DNA of 64,000 nucleotides from Phaeodactylibacter luteus (lineage in GTDB: Bacteria; Bacteroidota; Bacteroidia; Chitinophagales; Saprospiraceae), in contig NZ_VOOR01000002.1 in assembly GCF_007993045.1 (NCBI RefSeq), positions 124,001 through 188,000 of the forward strand. Reading direction: 5' to 3'. The translations under genes were made by a program, and so were the position numbers. Under the pieces are notes generated by a model. The model was not told where the DNA came from, searched no databases, and was given only the letters and a program-made list of their open reading frames with translations. This document shows positions 44,390 to 53,744 of this stretch, in pieces. How positions within the stretch are numbered: position 1 is the stretch's first letter; each line of letters starts with the position of its first letter.

Positions 44390-45754
44390 TTAATCGATAG
44401 TGGGCGTATCGAGCTGCGCCAGGTTGGCCTCAATCTCCTCCTGAGTGACTTCGTGGTGCTCGAGGTTGCCGCTGAGGTAAGTCTCGTAGGCCGCCAAATC
44501 GAAGTTGCCATGCCCACAAAGGTGGATCAGGATGGTTTCGGCCCTGCCCTCTTCTTTGCAGCGTTTGGCTTCCTGAATAGCGGTTGCAATAGCATGGTTG
44601 GTCTCCGGTGCAGGCAGTATGCCTTCTGTTTTGGCAAAAAGGACGCCTGCCTCGAAGCACTCGAGCTGATCATGAGCACGTGCTTCGATGAGCTTGTCGC
44701 GGAGCAATTGGCTCACGACGACGCCTGCACCGTGGTACCTCAGCCCTCCAGCGTGGATAGGCGCAGGCACAAAGTTGTGGCCCAGGGTGTACATGGGGAG
44801 CAGCGGGGTCATGCCCACCATATCGCCGAAATCGTACCGGAATACGCCCCGGGTCAGTTTGGGGCAGCTGGCCGGCTCGCTGGCAATACAGCGGATGTTT
44901 TTGCCTTCCTCCAGGTTTAGGCGCAAGAATGGGAAGCTGATGCCCGCGAAATTGGAGCCTCCGCCAAATGGCGCGACCACGATATCCGGCAGGTCGCCGG
45001 CTTTTTCCATTTGCTTTACGGCCTCCAGCCCGATCACGGTCTGGTGCATGAGCACGTGGTTGAGCACACTGCCCAGAGCGTATTTGGTATGCTCATCGCT
45101 TGCTGCCCGCTCTACCGCCTCAGAGATGGCGATGCCCAAGCTGCCTGGCGAATCCGGGTCCATTGCCAGGACTTTCCGGCCAGCCTCGGTCGTGTCAGTC
45201 GGAGAAGCATAAACCTGCGCCCCCCAAGTGTTCATCAGGATTTTCCGGTATGGCTTCTGCTTAAAGCTGATTTTGACCATATAGACCTCGCATTCGATGC
45301 CGAAGTGCTGGCAGGCGAAGCTCAAGGCGCTGCCCCACTGCCCTGCGCCAGTCTCTGTGGTGATCCGCTTTACGCCTTCCTGCTTGTTGTAGTAAGCTTG
45401 GGCGACCGCTGTATTGGGCTTGTGGGAGCCGGATGGGCTGACGCCTTCGTACTTGTAGTAAATTTTGGCTGGCGTGTCCAACGCTTTTTCCAGGTTGCGG
45501 GCACGGAACATAGGCGTAGGGCGCCAGATTTTGTACACCTCGCGCACTTCTTCCGGGATTTCAATCCATTTTTCCTGGGAGACCTCCTGCTGTATCAAGG
45601 CCATTGGGAAGAGGGGCGCAAGGGCTTCGGGCCCGATAGGCGCTCTCGTTCCGGGGTGGAGGGGCGGGAGCGGCTTGTTGGGCATATCGGCTACGATATT
45701 GTACCAAGCTTCCGGGATTTCCTTTTCTGAAAGTGTGATTTTCCGAGTGCTCAT
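44390..45754 (-). CDS. trpB2: Tryptophan synthase beta chain, TrpB2 type
   Basis: 454 residues, longer than standard TrpB (about 400), with the N-terminal [20 protein letters not shown] extension of the TrpB2 group. The PLP lysine lies in [31 protein letters not shown] and [13 protein letters not shown] are the glutamate and phosphate-binding motifs. TrpB2 enzymes are usually encoded without trpA and are thought to use free indole or, in some cases, O-phosphoserine. No trpA or other trp gene is in this window, so it may act in indole salvage. Confidence 0.93.
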   Translation of the reverse strand: MSTRKITLSEKEIPEAWYNIVADMPNKPLPPLHPGTRAPIGPEALAPLFPMALIQQEVSQEKWIEIPEEVREVYKIWRPTPMFRARNLEKALDTPAKIYYKYEGVSPSGSHKPNTAVAQAYYNKQEGVKRITTETGAGQWGSALSFACQHFGIECEVYMVKISFKQKPYRKILMNTWGAQVYASPTDTTEAGRKVLAMDPDSPGSLGIAISEAVERAASDEHTKYALGSVLNHVLMHQTVIGLEAVKQMEKAGDLPDIVVAPFGGGSNFAGISFPFLRLNLEEGKNIRCIASEPASCPKLTRGVFRYDFGDMVGMTPLLPMYTLGHNFVPAPIHAGGLRYHGAGVVVSQLLRDKLIEARAHDQLECFEAGVLFAKTEGILPAPETNHAIATAIQEAKRCKEEGRAETILIHLCGHGNFDLAAYETYLSGNLEHHEVTQEEIEANLAQLDTPTID

Positions 45755-45856
45755 GCGATCTGTTTGAGAGTTAAGTATTGGTCAATTGCTCGTTAATTTA
45801 TAACAAATACGGCAAAACCCTACCCTGCCCAAACAAAGTGCCTTGATTTTTACGGT

Positions 45857-46495
45857 TTACTTACGTGCGATCTGCATGAAATAGTGCCAGACCCCTCCGT
45901 ATGCCGGTTTCACGGTAAGGCTGACCGGGTCGAAGTTCTCTTTGATCCACGGGGACAGGTGGGCATCCATTCGTACATGGTTGTTGCCCATGTGTGCTTT
46001 GAACCAAGGGAAGCGGGAATCGTGGAAATCTGCTACGGCGAGCACACCGCCGGGCTTCAGGTCTTCATAGGCTTGCTGTAGGAGCGATTTCCAGTGTGGG
46101 TTGATCATCGTCAGCGAATACGAGAACAATACCGCATCCATCTGATTGTTGAAATGCATATCGCCCAGCTGATACGGCCGCTGCTCCAGCTTCACCCTTC
46201 CCCCGAAAGGTTGTACGGCTTGGCTCGCCCGGCTGATCATATGGCCGGAAACGTCTAAGCCCGTGATTTGCGCCTTGGGGAAACGCTTGGCGAGCAAACG
46301 GAGGTTATACCCCGTGCCACAGCCTACTTCCAGTATCCGCTGCGGGGCGCTACGGTCTAAAGGGAGCCGCCGGACAATCTCTTCCCGGCCGAACAGAAAA
46401 GCCCAACGGGTAAGGTCGTAAATTTTGGACTGCAGCACGTAGTACTGCTCCATCGCCTGATTCTGTTCTTCTGCAGAAGCGGTCAGTCTTGACAT
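45857..46495 (-). CDS. btaB: SAM-dependent methyltransferase, BtaB-like (betaine lipid synthesis)
   Basis: 212 residues with SAM motif I ILEVGCGTGYNLRLLAKRFP and the acidic ITGLDVSGHMI loop. BtaB methylates the amino group of diacylglyceryl-homoserine three times to give DGTS. The SYSLTMINPHW and VADFHDSRFPWFKAHMG blocks fit the family as I recall it. The gene follows btaA by 12 bp on the same strand, which is the main support for the name. A different lipid methyltransferase cannot be excluded. Confidence 0.85.
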   Translation of the reverse strand: MSRLTASAEEQNQAMEQYYVLQSKIYDLTRWAFLFGREEIVRRLPLDRSAPQRILEVGCGTGYNLRLLAKRFPKAQITGLDVSGHMISRASQAVQPFGGRVKLEQRPYQLGDMHFNNQMDAVLFSYSLTMINPHWKSLLQQAYEDLKPGGVLAVADFHDSRFPWFKAHMGNNHVRMDAHLSPWIKENFDPVSLTVKPAYGGVWHYFMQIARK

Positions 46496-46507
46496 AGGTT
46501 CATTTTT

Positions 46508-47665
46508 TTACCGGACTACCCCCAAGTATACGCTAGCGTAAGTCCCTACCCGGTCTAGCCGGTGGGTTTTGGCGGTCAAGGCTTGTTCAAAATCAAGGGC
46601 ATCTTGGACAAAATCAGGGAAGAAGCCTACCTGATGAGCAGCAGAGCGGAGGAGGATGCGGGTGCCGGGGCGGCTGTTGTCCAAAATGAGCCGCCACTCT
46701 TCCGCCAGCGCTGTCCTGTTGTTGGCGGCAAGCCAATCCTGATGATCGAGCAAGACGAAATGGGAATAGGCTCCGGGGTTGTCCTTTAAGAATTGTGCAA
46801 TAGTAGTAGTCTGTGGGTTGAGGCGTGTTTCTCGGGAGCGCAAAGCAGCGAAGTGCCCGGGCAGCAAGTAGTTGGGGGCACAATCTTTGGTATAGGAGCC
46901 ATAAAGGTACAGGCGCCAAAAATAGTTGTCGTGCAGGGGCAGCTCCATAAAGACTTTCCGCAGGCACTCTTGGATAAACCCAAGGGCTCCCCTTTCATAC
47001 CTACGGATAAAGAGCTCCTGCTGAGCGCGGGGGACGCCCACAAGGCACATCGTCAGATGGCGGTTGACCATCCACTCTACCATATTGTTGAGGAAGCGGG
47101 GCTCAATGCTTTGGTACAGAGCTGCCTGCTCTTGCAGGGTAGCCGCTGAAAACATTTCCTCTACCTGCCGGAACAGCCCTTTGCGGCTGCGCAAGTAGTT
47201 GCTGGCCAGCCAGGCGAAGGTGCCGGAAGAGCCATAATGGTAAAAAGACTTCCTCAGCCCACGGGCATTGAAATAAGCAAGGTGGCTGTCCCAGTAGTCT
47301 GCTGCATAACCTGGCAAGGCCGGGCGCAGCACCTGCTGATAATGGCTGGCAAAGCCTTCCCAGGCCCCTTCTCCAAATGTGCTGAACAGGGCTTCATGCC
47401 CGCTGTTGCGGAAAAAGGCACGCTTGAGCTCTAGAAGCGCATTCTGCCTTGGGTTCATATCAATGCAGTGCACCGCTTTGGGGCTATCGAGCAGATAATC
47501 CAGTGCATTGCAGCCAGCGCTTGTGATCATGACAATTTCACTATCGGGGCGGATATCCATGAGCTCCCGGTCGCAGCGGGGGTCTTCCCAGCAAGTGTTG
47601 TAGACTAGGTTGTTGGTGTGCACCTTTTGGAAAACCCAGTCACGGAGGCGGTTGATCTTTGTCAC
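46508..47665 (-). CDS. btaA: DUF3419 family diacylglyceryl-homoserine synthase, BtaA-like
   Basis: 385 residues of the DUF3419/BtaA family, which transfers the 3-amino-3-carboxypropyl group of SAM to diacylglycerol. The family blocks VHTNNLVYNTCWEDPRCDRELM, the SAM-site-like VMITSAGCNALDYLLD and VHCIDMNPRQNALLELK, and NPGAYSHFVLLDHQDWL are visible. Together with btaB it would make the phosphorus-free betaine lipid DGTS, a known response to low phosphate in other bacteria. An ATG at 47665 lies about 11 bp after a -7 box. Confidence 0.9.
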   Translation of the reverse strand: MTKINRLRDWVFQKVHTNNLVYNTCWEDPRCDRELMDIRPDSEIVMITSAGCNALDYLLDSPKAVHCIDMNPRQNALLELKRAFFRNSGHEALFSTFGEGAWEGFASHYQQVLRPALPGYAADYWDSHLAYFNARGLRKSFYHYGSSGTFAWLASNYLRSRKGLFRQVEEMFSAATLQEQAALYQSIEPRFLNNMVEWMVNRHLTMCLVGVPRAQQELFIRRYERGALGFIQECLRKVFMELPLHDNYFWRLYLYGSYTKDCAPNYLLPGHFAALRSRETRLNPQTTTIAQFLKDNPGAYSHFVLLDHQDWLAANNRTALAEEWRLILDNSRPGTRILLRSAAHQVGFFPDFVQDALDFEQALTAKTHRLDRVGTYASVYLGVVR

Positions 47666-47675
47666 TTTTTATTTT

Positions 47676-47704
47676 CAAAGATAGCCTGCCCTCTGCGGCA
47701 GGCT
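47676..47704 (-). promoter_or_regulatory. Promoter of btaAB with an adjoining inverted repeat
   Basis: TATCTTTG (47683-47676, minus strand) fits TAnnTTTG and predicts a leader of only a few nucleotides. Immediately upstream, AGCCTGCC (47683-47690) and GGCAGGCT (47697-47704) are perfect inverted arms that could be an operator or the terminator of the DUF488 gene. Confidence 0.5.
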
Positions 47705-47749
47705 GTTTGCCCACCTTTAAGCTTTTGATAATTAATTGTAAAATGTAGC

Positions 47750-48130
47750 TCAAAGCAGGCGGGGAAGGATATGCTTGAGCGCAACGGCCTGATTGTACTG
47801 TTCGTCCCGGGCACTGTAAAGCAGTGTGACAGGACCTTCCTTCAGCCATCCCCTGAAACAGGACAGGACTTCAGGCCGGTGTTTCAATTCTTCTTCATAC
47901 CGTGCAACAAACCCTTCCCATCGCTCGGGCTGATGGGCAAACCATTTGCGCAGCTCAGCGCTCGGGCTCGCTTCCTTCAGCCAGATATGCCAAGGGGCTT
48001 GCCCCTTGCTCATGCCCCGCGGCCAAAGACGGTCAACCAGTATCCGCCGCCCGTCACCTGAGGCAGGGGCTTCGTAGATCCGCTTGGCATAAATGGGGTT
48101 AATGCGGGGCAGTGCGGGGTCCATGCTCAA
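47750..48130 (-). CDS. DUF488 family protein
   Basis: A 126-residue DUF488 protein with the family blocks AKRIYEAP, GRRILVDRLWPRGMSKGQAPWHIWLKEASPS (48047-47955 region), LRKWFAHQPERW and LLYSARDEQYNQAVAL. It belongs to a small, widespread soluble family with a conserved cysteine-free RLWPRG core; the function is unknown. The start could be at 48130 or at the ATG at 48124. It lies upstream of btaA in the same direction and may share a transcript, but the 84-bp gap contains a promoter-like box. Confidence 0.88.
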   Translation of the reverse strand: MSMDPALPRINPIYAKRIYEAPASGDGRRILVDRLWPRGMSKGQAPWHIWLKEASPSAELRKWFAHQPERWEGFVARYEEELKHRPEVLSCFRGWLKEGPVTLLYSARDEQYNQAVALKHILPRLL

Positions 48131-48465
48131 GTGGTTTAGCCGGTTTCAGTTTTCAAGCGGTTTGACAGCCCAAAGCCCGATGCTGATGCCGTCCGCTCCG
48201 CCCAATGTGCTGTGAGCTTGGAGCCACCTTGTCTAATTTCGTGGGAGGGGGCCTGCCCCTGCCTCGCGGCAGGTGCCGCTATGCTACGGGGCTCGCTGCC
48301 CGCTCGGCCCTATCGGGCTTACACCCCTCCGCAGCGCTAGGCCAATGCCAGGCTAAAGCCCGGCAAGCCCGGAAGGCCCAGAATGGGCTGTCAGGGAGGA
48401 AAAGCGGCTCAGCTTTGGGCCCCACCGCTTTCCCTCACTGACAGCCCTACACAGAACACGGCGGA
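48131..48465. other. Gene-free interval before the SSS symporter 3' end
   Basis: It holds MITE copy 4 (48241-48356) and a GGGCTGTCAGGGAGG / CCTCACTGACAGCCC inverted pair (48385-48447) between the element and the symporter stop codon, which may end the symporter transcript. Nothing else was recognised. Confidence 0.55.
48241..48356 (-). mobile_element. MITE family 1, copy 4 (core only recognised)
   Basis: The core GGCAGGTGCCGCTATGCTAC, GGGGCTCGCTGCCCGCTCGG and GCAGCGCTAGGCCAATGCCA is present in inverted orientation. Terminal repeats and target duplication are not clear, so the true ends may lie some tens of bases outside these limits. Confidence 0.75.
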
Positions 48466-50226
48466 TTACCAGAAATAACCTACCACCAGGGCAGTCAGAA
48501 TAAGCAGCAGGACTGCGAGGATGCGATAATTTTGGTACCAAGGCAGCCCTTTCAGCTCTTCCCTTTCCTGTTGGAAAAGCCCCTTGTTCCAGGTCAATTC
48601 TGCTACCTGCTCCTCGCTGGGCGAAGCGGTAGCCAGGCTCACCACGACATGTACAGCCAAACACATCACCCACATGATGAAAGCCATGGAGAGGAAGTGG
48701 ATGCCGGTCAGGGCAGCCATCCATGCAGGCACATCCTCGGGGGCCATACTGCTGGCCGAAACCTGCAGGACCAACATAAATACAGCAAAGACAAAACCAA
48801 ACAGCAGGCTGACAATAGAGCCGGTAGGGCTTGCCCGTTTCCAGAACAGCCCTAGGACAAAAGTCGCCACAGCAGGAGGGGCCGTGTAGCTGATGACCAA
48901 CTGCAGGTACTGCCACAAAGAATCGGATACCTTTTCGATGTAGGGCACCCAAGCTGAAGCCAGGACGACGAGGACCAGGGTTGCGATCTGCCCTGCACGC
49001 ACCAGCTGCTTGCTTGTCATATCCGGCTTGATATTCCGGATGAAATCCATGGTGATCAGCGTTGAAGCAGAATTGAAAGTTGCGGAAACAGAGGACATCA
49101 TAGCGGCCAAGAGGCCCGCCACGACAAGCCCCAAAATACCAGAGGGCAGCAGCTGCATCAACAAGACCGGGTAGGTCAGGTTGGCGCATTCGGAAAGATC
49201 TTGGCAGGGCGTCCCATCTGCAGTAATGTAGTTCAGCCCTGAAATGTCCAGCTCGGAGAAGGTCAGCAGCGCAAGCACGCCGGGCACGATCATGATGAAA
49301 ATCACAGGGAGCTTCAGCAAGCCAGCAAAGAGCGCACCCCACCGGCCATGATTGAGGTCGCGGGCGCCCAGCACCCGCTGCACCATAAATTGATTGTTGG
49401 CCCAAAAGTAGAAGCCCAAGAGCGGCACACCAGTCAGCAGGCCATACCAGGGCATGAACTCGTCATTGCCCGGCCGCACCAAGCTGAAAGCCTCTTCAGC
49501 TGTGGAAGGCGCATAATGGCCTGCGGCACGTGCGGCTTCCACACTTGCCACTTCGCCGGCCTGCAGGCGCTCGGTCAGGGCTGCCATCATGTCTCCCCAG
49601 CCGCCGCCAAACTCCTGAAAGGCAAAATAGGTCAGCAAAATGGAGCCGACCACCAGCAATATGGCTTGTATCACCTCGGTCTGAATCACGGAGTTGAGCC
49701 CACCGGGGATCGTGTAGGCCGCAGCCGCAATAGCCAACAGCAGGATGATCTGCCAGGAAGGCAGCGCGGGAAAAAGCAGTTTGAGCACAATGCTGCCCAC
49801 ATAAAGCCCTGCCGCGGTATCAACCATTACGTTGCCAATGATGGTAATGAAGGAAAAATAGTACCGGGATTTACGGTCGTACCGCTTTTCCAAAAACTCC
49901 GGCATAGTGTATACGCCAGATTTGAGGTAGAACGGCAAAAAGAAAATCGCAAAGAAAATGAGGACGACCACCGCATACCATTCATAGTTGTACACATGTA
50001 TGTTGGTCTTGTAGGCGTCCCCTGCCAGCCCAATGAGGGTAGAGCTCGAAATATTGGCAGAAAAAAGGGCGATGCCCACGATCGGCCAGGTCATGCCCCG
50101 CCCTGCCAAAAAGTAATCTTCAGAACTGTCCCGTTTGCCATGGTAAATGCCGTAACCGATAATTAATACAGCGTAAGCCAGCATTATGCCGATGTCTAGC
50201 CCACTCAGCTGGAATTGATCCATCAT
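48466..50226 (-). CDS. Sodium/solute symporter (SSS family, SGLT-like)
   Basis: A 586-residue polytopic membrane protein with 13-14 helices of the LeuT-like SSS fold. GKRDSSEDYFLAGRGMTWPIVG, the sodium-site helix FSANISSSTLIGLAGDAY, AAAAYTIPGGLNSVIQTEVIQ, and FYFWANNQFMVQRVLGARD match SGLT/inositol-type symporters. LAAMMSSVSATFNSASTLITMD is the conserved second sodium-site segment. A sugar or polyol is the likely substrate, but this cannot be read directly. The C-terminus has a soluble stretch followed by one last helix. It appears monocistronic. Confidence 0.93.
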   Translation of the reverse strand: MMDQFQLSGLDIGIMLAYAVLIIGYGIYHGKRDSSEDYFLAGRGMTWPIVGIALFSANISSSTLIGLAGDAYKTNIHVYNYEWYAVVVLIFFAIFFLPFYLKSGVYTMPEFLEKRYDRKSRYYFSFITIIGNVMVDTAAGLYVGSIVLKLLFPALPSWQIILLLAIAAAAYTIPGGLNSVIQTEVIQAILLVVGSILLTYFAFQEFGGGWGDMMAALTERLQAGEVASVEAARAAGHYAPSTAEEAFSLVRPGNDEFMPWYGLLTGVPLLGFYFWANNQFMVQRVLGARDLNHGRWGALFAGLLKLPVIFIMIVPGVLALLTFSELDISGLNYITADGTPCQDLSECANLTYPVLLMQLLPSGILGLVVAGLLAAMMSSVSATFNSASTLITMDFIRNIKPDMTSKQLVRAGQIATLVLVVLASAWVPYIEKVSDSLWQYLQLVISYTAPPAVATFVLGLFWKRASPTGSIVSLLFGFVFAVFMLVLQVSASSMAPEDVPAWMAALTGIHFLSMAFIMWVMCLAVHVVVSLATASPSEEQVAELTWNKGLFQQEREELKGLPWYQNYRILAVLLLILTALVVGYFW

Positions 50227-50385
50227 GTTGCTACTTAGTTTGGTTGATTGATTAGACTATGTTGGGAATGTATTGGTCAGGGCTGAACGCTAAAATATAT
50301 CAATTGAGGCAACCTGACACTATAATATTTTCCTTTTAGCTCAATTTGGTGCATTTCATTCCAAAACAGTGCTTGAGACGGGATA

Positions 50386-50525
50386 CAAAAAAGAGCGGCA
50401 CCAAAAATGGCCCGCTCTTATAAGAAATCACCCGACTGTTATTAAGAAGGGTTGCCCCTTCAAAATATACACTCTTAAATATTTTTGCAGGGCATTTTGC
50501 TCCGCCCCGGCATAATCATCAACTG
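50386..50525 (-). ncRNA. Candidate small RNA or leader with a terminator
   Basis: On the minus strand a TAATTTTG -7 box (50539-50532) is followed by about 140 nt without an open frame. It contains a GAAGGG-GCAA-CCCTTC hairpin with a GNRA tetraloop (about 50446-50461), and ends in AAGAGCGG/CCGCTCTT followed by TTTTTTG (50419-50386), a good terminator. The symporter starts 160 bp further on. I cannot assign a known RNA family. Confidence 0.4.
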
Positions 50526-50832
50526 AGAATCCAAAATTACAAATTCCCGACTAACTGTTAAAATTATCTTAACATTTTCTATGGTCTGCGCCCGGCAGCC
50601 AAAGCAGCGGAAAGCAGCACACAGGCCCCTTTAAAACGCTATCTTACTGAAAATCAAACCCTAAATCTTAGTGTTACAGATTGAGCCATAGCAACAGGAA
50701 TTTGTTTTTTACACTAATATGATATTAGCGAATATCCGCTAAAACCCATTTTGCCCTGCTGTTTAGCGAGTGCCGGGGCTTTGCCTTCTAGCCGAGCCTG
50801 TTCAACACACAACAAGCCCTACCGGGGCACCG

Positions 50833-50952
50833 GACTAGCGCTGCGGAGGGGTGTAAGCCCGTTAGGGCCGAGCGGATAGCGAGCCCCGTAGCATAGCGGC
50901 ACCTGCCGCGAGGCAGGGGCAGGCCCCAAAAAAGGAAAGCTGTTTTGCCCCC
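50833..50952 (+). mobile_element. MITE family 1, copy 5
   Basis: It carries the core (CTAGCGCTGCGGAGGGG, GGCCGAGCGGATAGCGAGCC, GTAGCATAGCGGCACCTGCC). The right end is recognisable: inverted it reads GGGGGCAAAACAGCTTTCC, related to GGGCGCAAACCAGATTGTC. The left end is unclear and may extend to about 50775. It ends 10 bp before the RNase D stop codon. Confidence 0.75.
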
Positions 50953-50961
50953 AAGCGGCGC

Positions 50962-52143
50962 TTAATCAGGCCAGAGCTCGATGTGGTCATCCATTAGGCG
51001 GAGGTCGATGGTATTGGCGGTAGCGAGCCAATCCATAAAATAAGCCCCCAGCATTTCGCGCCTCCAGCTTTCGCCTATCGCCTCTTTGGCGGTCTCTTCC
51101 CCGCTGCGTATGGCTTTGAGGATATTCCTTGGCACTACCATGTTAATGGAGATGTCTTCTTGCAGGCAACGGTAGCGGATAACCTGGTAGAGCAGCTCCA
51201 TGAGCACCTCTTCCTCTGCGGGCGTATCTGATTCTTTTGGGATACGGGCGAGCACCCCTTCTTCCTCTGCCGTGATCGGCTGATGGAACAAGTCCTCGAA
51301 GGTTTTCCCGTATTTCTGAGCCAGTTTATCGGGCACCCTACGGTTTTGCTTCAGGGCATTGCCACCGGAAGAGATGCCCCTTACGATGTGGCTGATGTAC
51401 TTGGCGGGCAGCACCATTTCTTTGGAGTGGTCCCTTCGCTTGGCGGTTTCGTTCCGCCAGGCGAAAAGGCGGAGCAGGAAGGCTTTCTCTTTGCGATTGA
51501 GGTTCCGCATGAGATTGCTCTTGATGGCATCGTGGTGGGGGTCGCGGTAGTAGTAGCTTTCTTTCTCCAATTGGCTGAACTCCTCCGCGGCCCAGTGTGC
51601 CCGGTTGCGGCCATCCAACTTCTGTGACAAGTTTTTCCAGAGAGTAGGCAGGGGCAGCACATCGTCCAATGCATAGCGGACCTGCTTCTGATCGAAAGGC
51701 CGGGCTTCCCAATCGGTAACTGCATAGCCCTTTTTGAGGTGTTGCCCAGTCTCCCCTTCCACCAGCTTGCGGAAAGAGACGGGGTAGCTGTAGCCTACAA
51801 ACCCGGCAGCGATTTGAGTGTCAAAAAGATTGGCGGGCAGGGTCCCGTACAAATTGTACAGTAGGCGGTAGTCATTGTCGCCCGCATGGGTGATCTTCAG
51901 TATGGCTGGGTCGCTGATGAGCTTGAGGAAAGGGCCGAGCGCGCCATCGAGCTGAATGGGGTCTATGAGGTAGAGGCCATGCTCGGAAATGACCTGAATA
52001 AGGCAGAGGCGGGTTGTGTAGCGCTTCTCCCCTACAAACTCGGTATCAAATCCGATCCAGGAAACATTTTTGTGCTGTTCGTAAAATTGCTGTAGTGCTC
52101 CTGCCCCATCGATCAGGGAATAAGCAGGCAATGAGTTGGACAT
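50962..52143 (-). CDS. rnd: Ribonuclease D
   Basis: 393 residues. The DEDD exonuclease motifs are visible: WIGFDTEFVGEKRYTTRLCLIQ (Exo I, DxE), THAGDNDYRLLYN (Exo II), and the QVRYALDDVLPLPTLW region (Exo III, Y-x3-D). A helical C-terminal half with HRDC-like sequence (RKEKAFLLRLFAWRNETAKRRDH) follows. RNase D trims tRNA and other stable RNA 3' ends. The ATG at 52143 (MSNSLPAYSLID) fits the family; an in-frame ATG at 52164 is less likely. It lies 59 bp after the acyl-CoA carboxylase gene on the same strand. Confidence 0.92.
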   Translation of the reverse strand: MSNSLPAYSLIDGAGALQQFYEQHKNVSWIGFDTEFVGEKRYTTRLCLIQVISEHGLYLIDPIQLDGALGPFLKLISDPAILKITHAGDNDYRLLYNLYGTLPANLFDTQIAAGFVGYSYPVSFRKLVEGETGQHLKKGYAVTDWEARPFDQKQVRYALDDVLPLPTLWKNLSQKLDGRNRAHWAAEEFSQLEKESYYYRDPHHDAIKSNLMRNLNRKEKAFLLRLFAWRNETAKRRDHSKEMVLPAKYISHIVRGISSGGNALKQNRRVPDKLAQKYGKTFEDLFHQPITAEEEGVLARIPKESDTPAEEEVLMELLYQVIRYRCLQEDISINMVVPRNILKAIRSGEETAKEAIGESWRREMLGAYFMDWLATANTIDLRLMDDHIELWPD

Positions 52144-52202
52144 GTAATTCTGTTTATGGTACAAGCAGGCCCCGGCAGCTATTTGCCGGGGCCTGGTATT
52201 CT

Positions 52203-53744
52203 TTACAAAGGTATGTTGCCGTGCTTCTTCTTTGGCAATACGGCCACTTTATTTTCCAGCATGGCAAAGGCCTTGATCAGCTTGCGCCGGGAATCAACGG
52301 GGTCGATGACTTCATCCACAAAGCCCCGGCTGGCTGCACGGTAAGGGTGGGCAAATTTGCGCTGATACTCTTCCTCTTTTTCTTTCAGCATAGCCTCGGG
52401 GTCGTCTGCTGCCATGATCTCCCTGCGGAAAATGATTTCCGAAGCGCCTTTGGCGCCCATCACCGCAATCTCTGCCGATGGCCAGGCAAAATTCATATCG
52501 GCCCCGATGTGCTTAGAGTTCATCACATCGTAGGCCCCGCCGTAAGCCTTTCGGGTAATGAGGGTAATGCGCGGCACAGTCGCTTCGCTGAAGGCATACA
52601 ACAGTTTTGCGCCATTGACGATGATGCCGTTCCACTCCTGATCTGTGCCGGGCAGGAAGCCCGGTACGTCTACCAGGACAAGCAGGGGGATATTGAAACA
52701 ATCGCAGAAGCGCACGAAGCGGGCGCCTTTTTTGGAGCTCTCCACATCGAGCACCCCGGCCAGGCTCATAGGCTGATTGCCTACAATGCCGATGCTGCGG
52801 CCGCCCAGGCGGGCAAAACCGACCACGATATTGTCTGCGTAGTGGGGGTGGATTTCAAAGAAAGAGGCTTCGTCTACTATCCCATTGACCACATCCCGGA
52901 TATCATAGGGCTGATTGGCGTTTTCTGGCACGATATCCCGCAATTTGGGGCGCAGCTCATCCCCCGGCTCGTAGGGCAGCTTTGCCGGCTTATCTTCGCA
53001 ATTCTGCGGCATATAGCTGAGCAACTGCCTGATCTTAGCGATACAGTCTATATCATTGGCTGCGGTCACATGCGTCACACCAGATTTGGTAGAATGGGCT
53101 GAAGCCCCGCCGAGCTCTTCGGCTGTCACCTCCTCGTTGGTCACCGTTTTGACCACGTTGGGGCCCGTAACGAACATATAAGAGGTATTCTCCACCATCA
53201 CGGTGAAATCGGTCATAGCCGGAGAGTAGACCGCACCGCCGGCGCAAGGCCCCATAATAGCAGAGATCTGCGGCACCACCCCTGAGGCCATAACGTTGCG
53301 GTAAAAAATATCCGCATACCCGCCAAGGGAGCGCACCCCTTCCTGAATACGCGCCCCACCGGAATCGTTGAGCCCTATTACGGGCGCCCCGTTCTTCATG
53401 GCCATATCCATGATTTTGCAGATTTTCTCTGCGTGGGTTTCGGAAAGCGAGCCTCCGAAGACGGTGAAATCCTGAGCGAAGACATAGACCAGCCGCCCAT
53501 CGATCGTACCATAGCCGGTCACGACCCCATCACCGGGGATACGCTGCTTTTCCATGCCAAAATCGGTGCAGCGGTGTTTCACAAAAGCGCCAATCTCTTC
53601 GAATGAGCCTTTGTCCAGCAGGAAGTGCACGCGCTCGCGGGCTGTCAGCTTTCCCTTTTCGTGCTGCTTTTCGATTCGCTTTTGGCCACCGCCAAGCCTG
53701 GCCTCTGCCAGCCGGTCTTTAAGTTCCGCAAGTCGGTCTTTCAT
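52203..53744 (-). CDS. pccB: Acyl-CoA carboxylase, beta (carboxyltransferase) subunit; propionyl-CoA carboxylase-like
   Basis: 513 residues with two crotonase-like halves. [57 protein letters not shown], and the C-terminal [33 protein letters not shown] (52690-52590), [24 protein letters not shown] and the [12 protein letters not shown] block define PccB/MmdA. Propionyl-CoA carboxylation to methylmalonyl-CoA is the most likely reaction; decarboxylase function in a sodium pump is the alternative. No biotinylated alpha subunit is encoded nearby. It overlaps the upstream methyltransferase by 4 nt. Confidence 0.92.
   Translation of the reverse strand: MKDRLAELKDRLAEARLGGGQKRIEKQHEKGKLTARERVHFLLDKGSFEEIGAFVKHRCTDFGMEKQRIPGDGVVTGYGTIDGRLVYVFAQDFTVFGGSLSETHAEKICKIMDMAMKNGAPVIGLNDSGGARIQEGVRSLGGYADIFYRNVMASGVVPQISAIMGPCAGGAVYSPAMTDFTVMVENTSYMFVTGPNVVKTVTNEEVTAEELGGASAHSTKSGVTHVTAANDIDCIAKIRQLLSYMPQNCEDKPAKLPYEPGDELRPKLRDIVPENANQPYDIRDVVNGIVDEASFFEIHPHYADNIVVGFARLGGRSIGIVGNQPMSLAGVLDVESSKKGARFVRFCDCFNIPLLVLVDVPGFLPGTDQEWNGIIVNGAKLLYAFSEATVPRITLITRKAYGGAYDVMNSKHIGADMNFAWPSAEIAVMGAKGASEIIFRREIMAADDPEAMLKEKEEEYQRKFAHPYRAASRGFVDEVIDPVDSRRKLIKAFAMLENKVAVLPKKKHGNIPL

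Larger units (their letters stand above)
50227..50961. other. 735-bp gene-free interval
   Basis: Besides the candidate small RNA and MITE copy 5, it contains overlapping palindromes GATATT/AATATC and TTAGCG/CGCTAA (50721-50742). The region 50540-50720 is AT-rich compared with its surroundings and holds no recognisable gene. The symporter promoter must lie in 50227-50385, but no clear -7 box was found. Confidence 0.5.

Noticed and set aside
48353-49405. 350-codon frame overlapping the SSS symporter in another minus-strand frame
   Set aside because: Cys-, Arg- and His-rich translation with no membrane pattern, and it ends inside a MITE; the symporter frame is clearly the real one.
50386-50525. 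6S RNA
   Set aside because: The length is short and I could not form the long rod with a central bulge expected of 6S RNA.
52014-53102. 362-codon open frame spanning parts of rnd and pccB on the other strand
   Set aside because: It overlaps two well-supported genes and has no family features.
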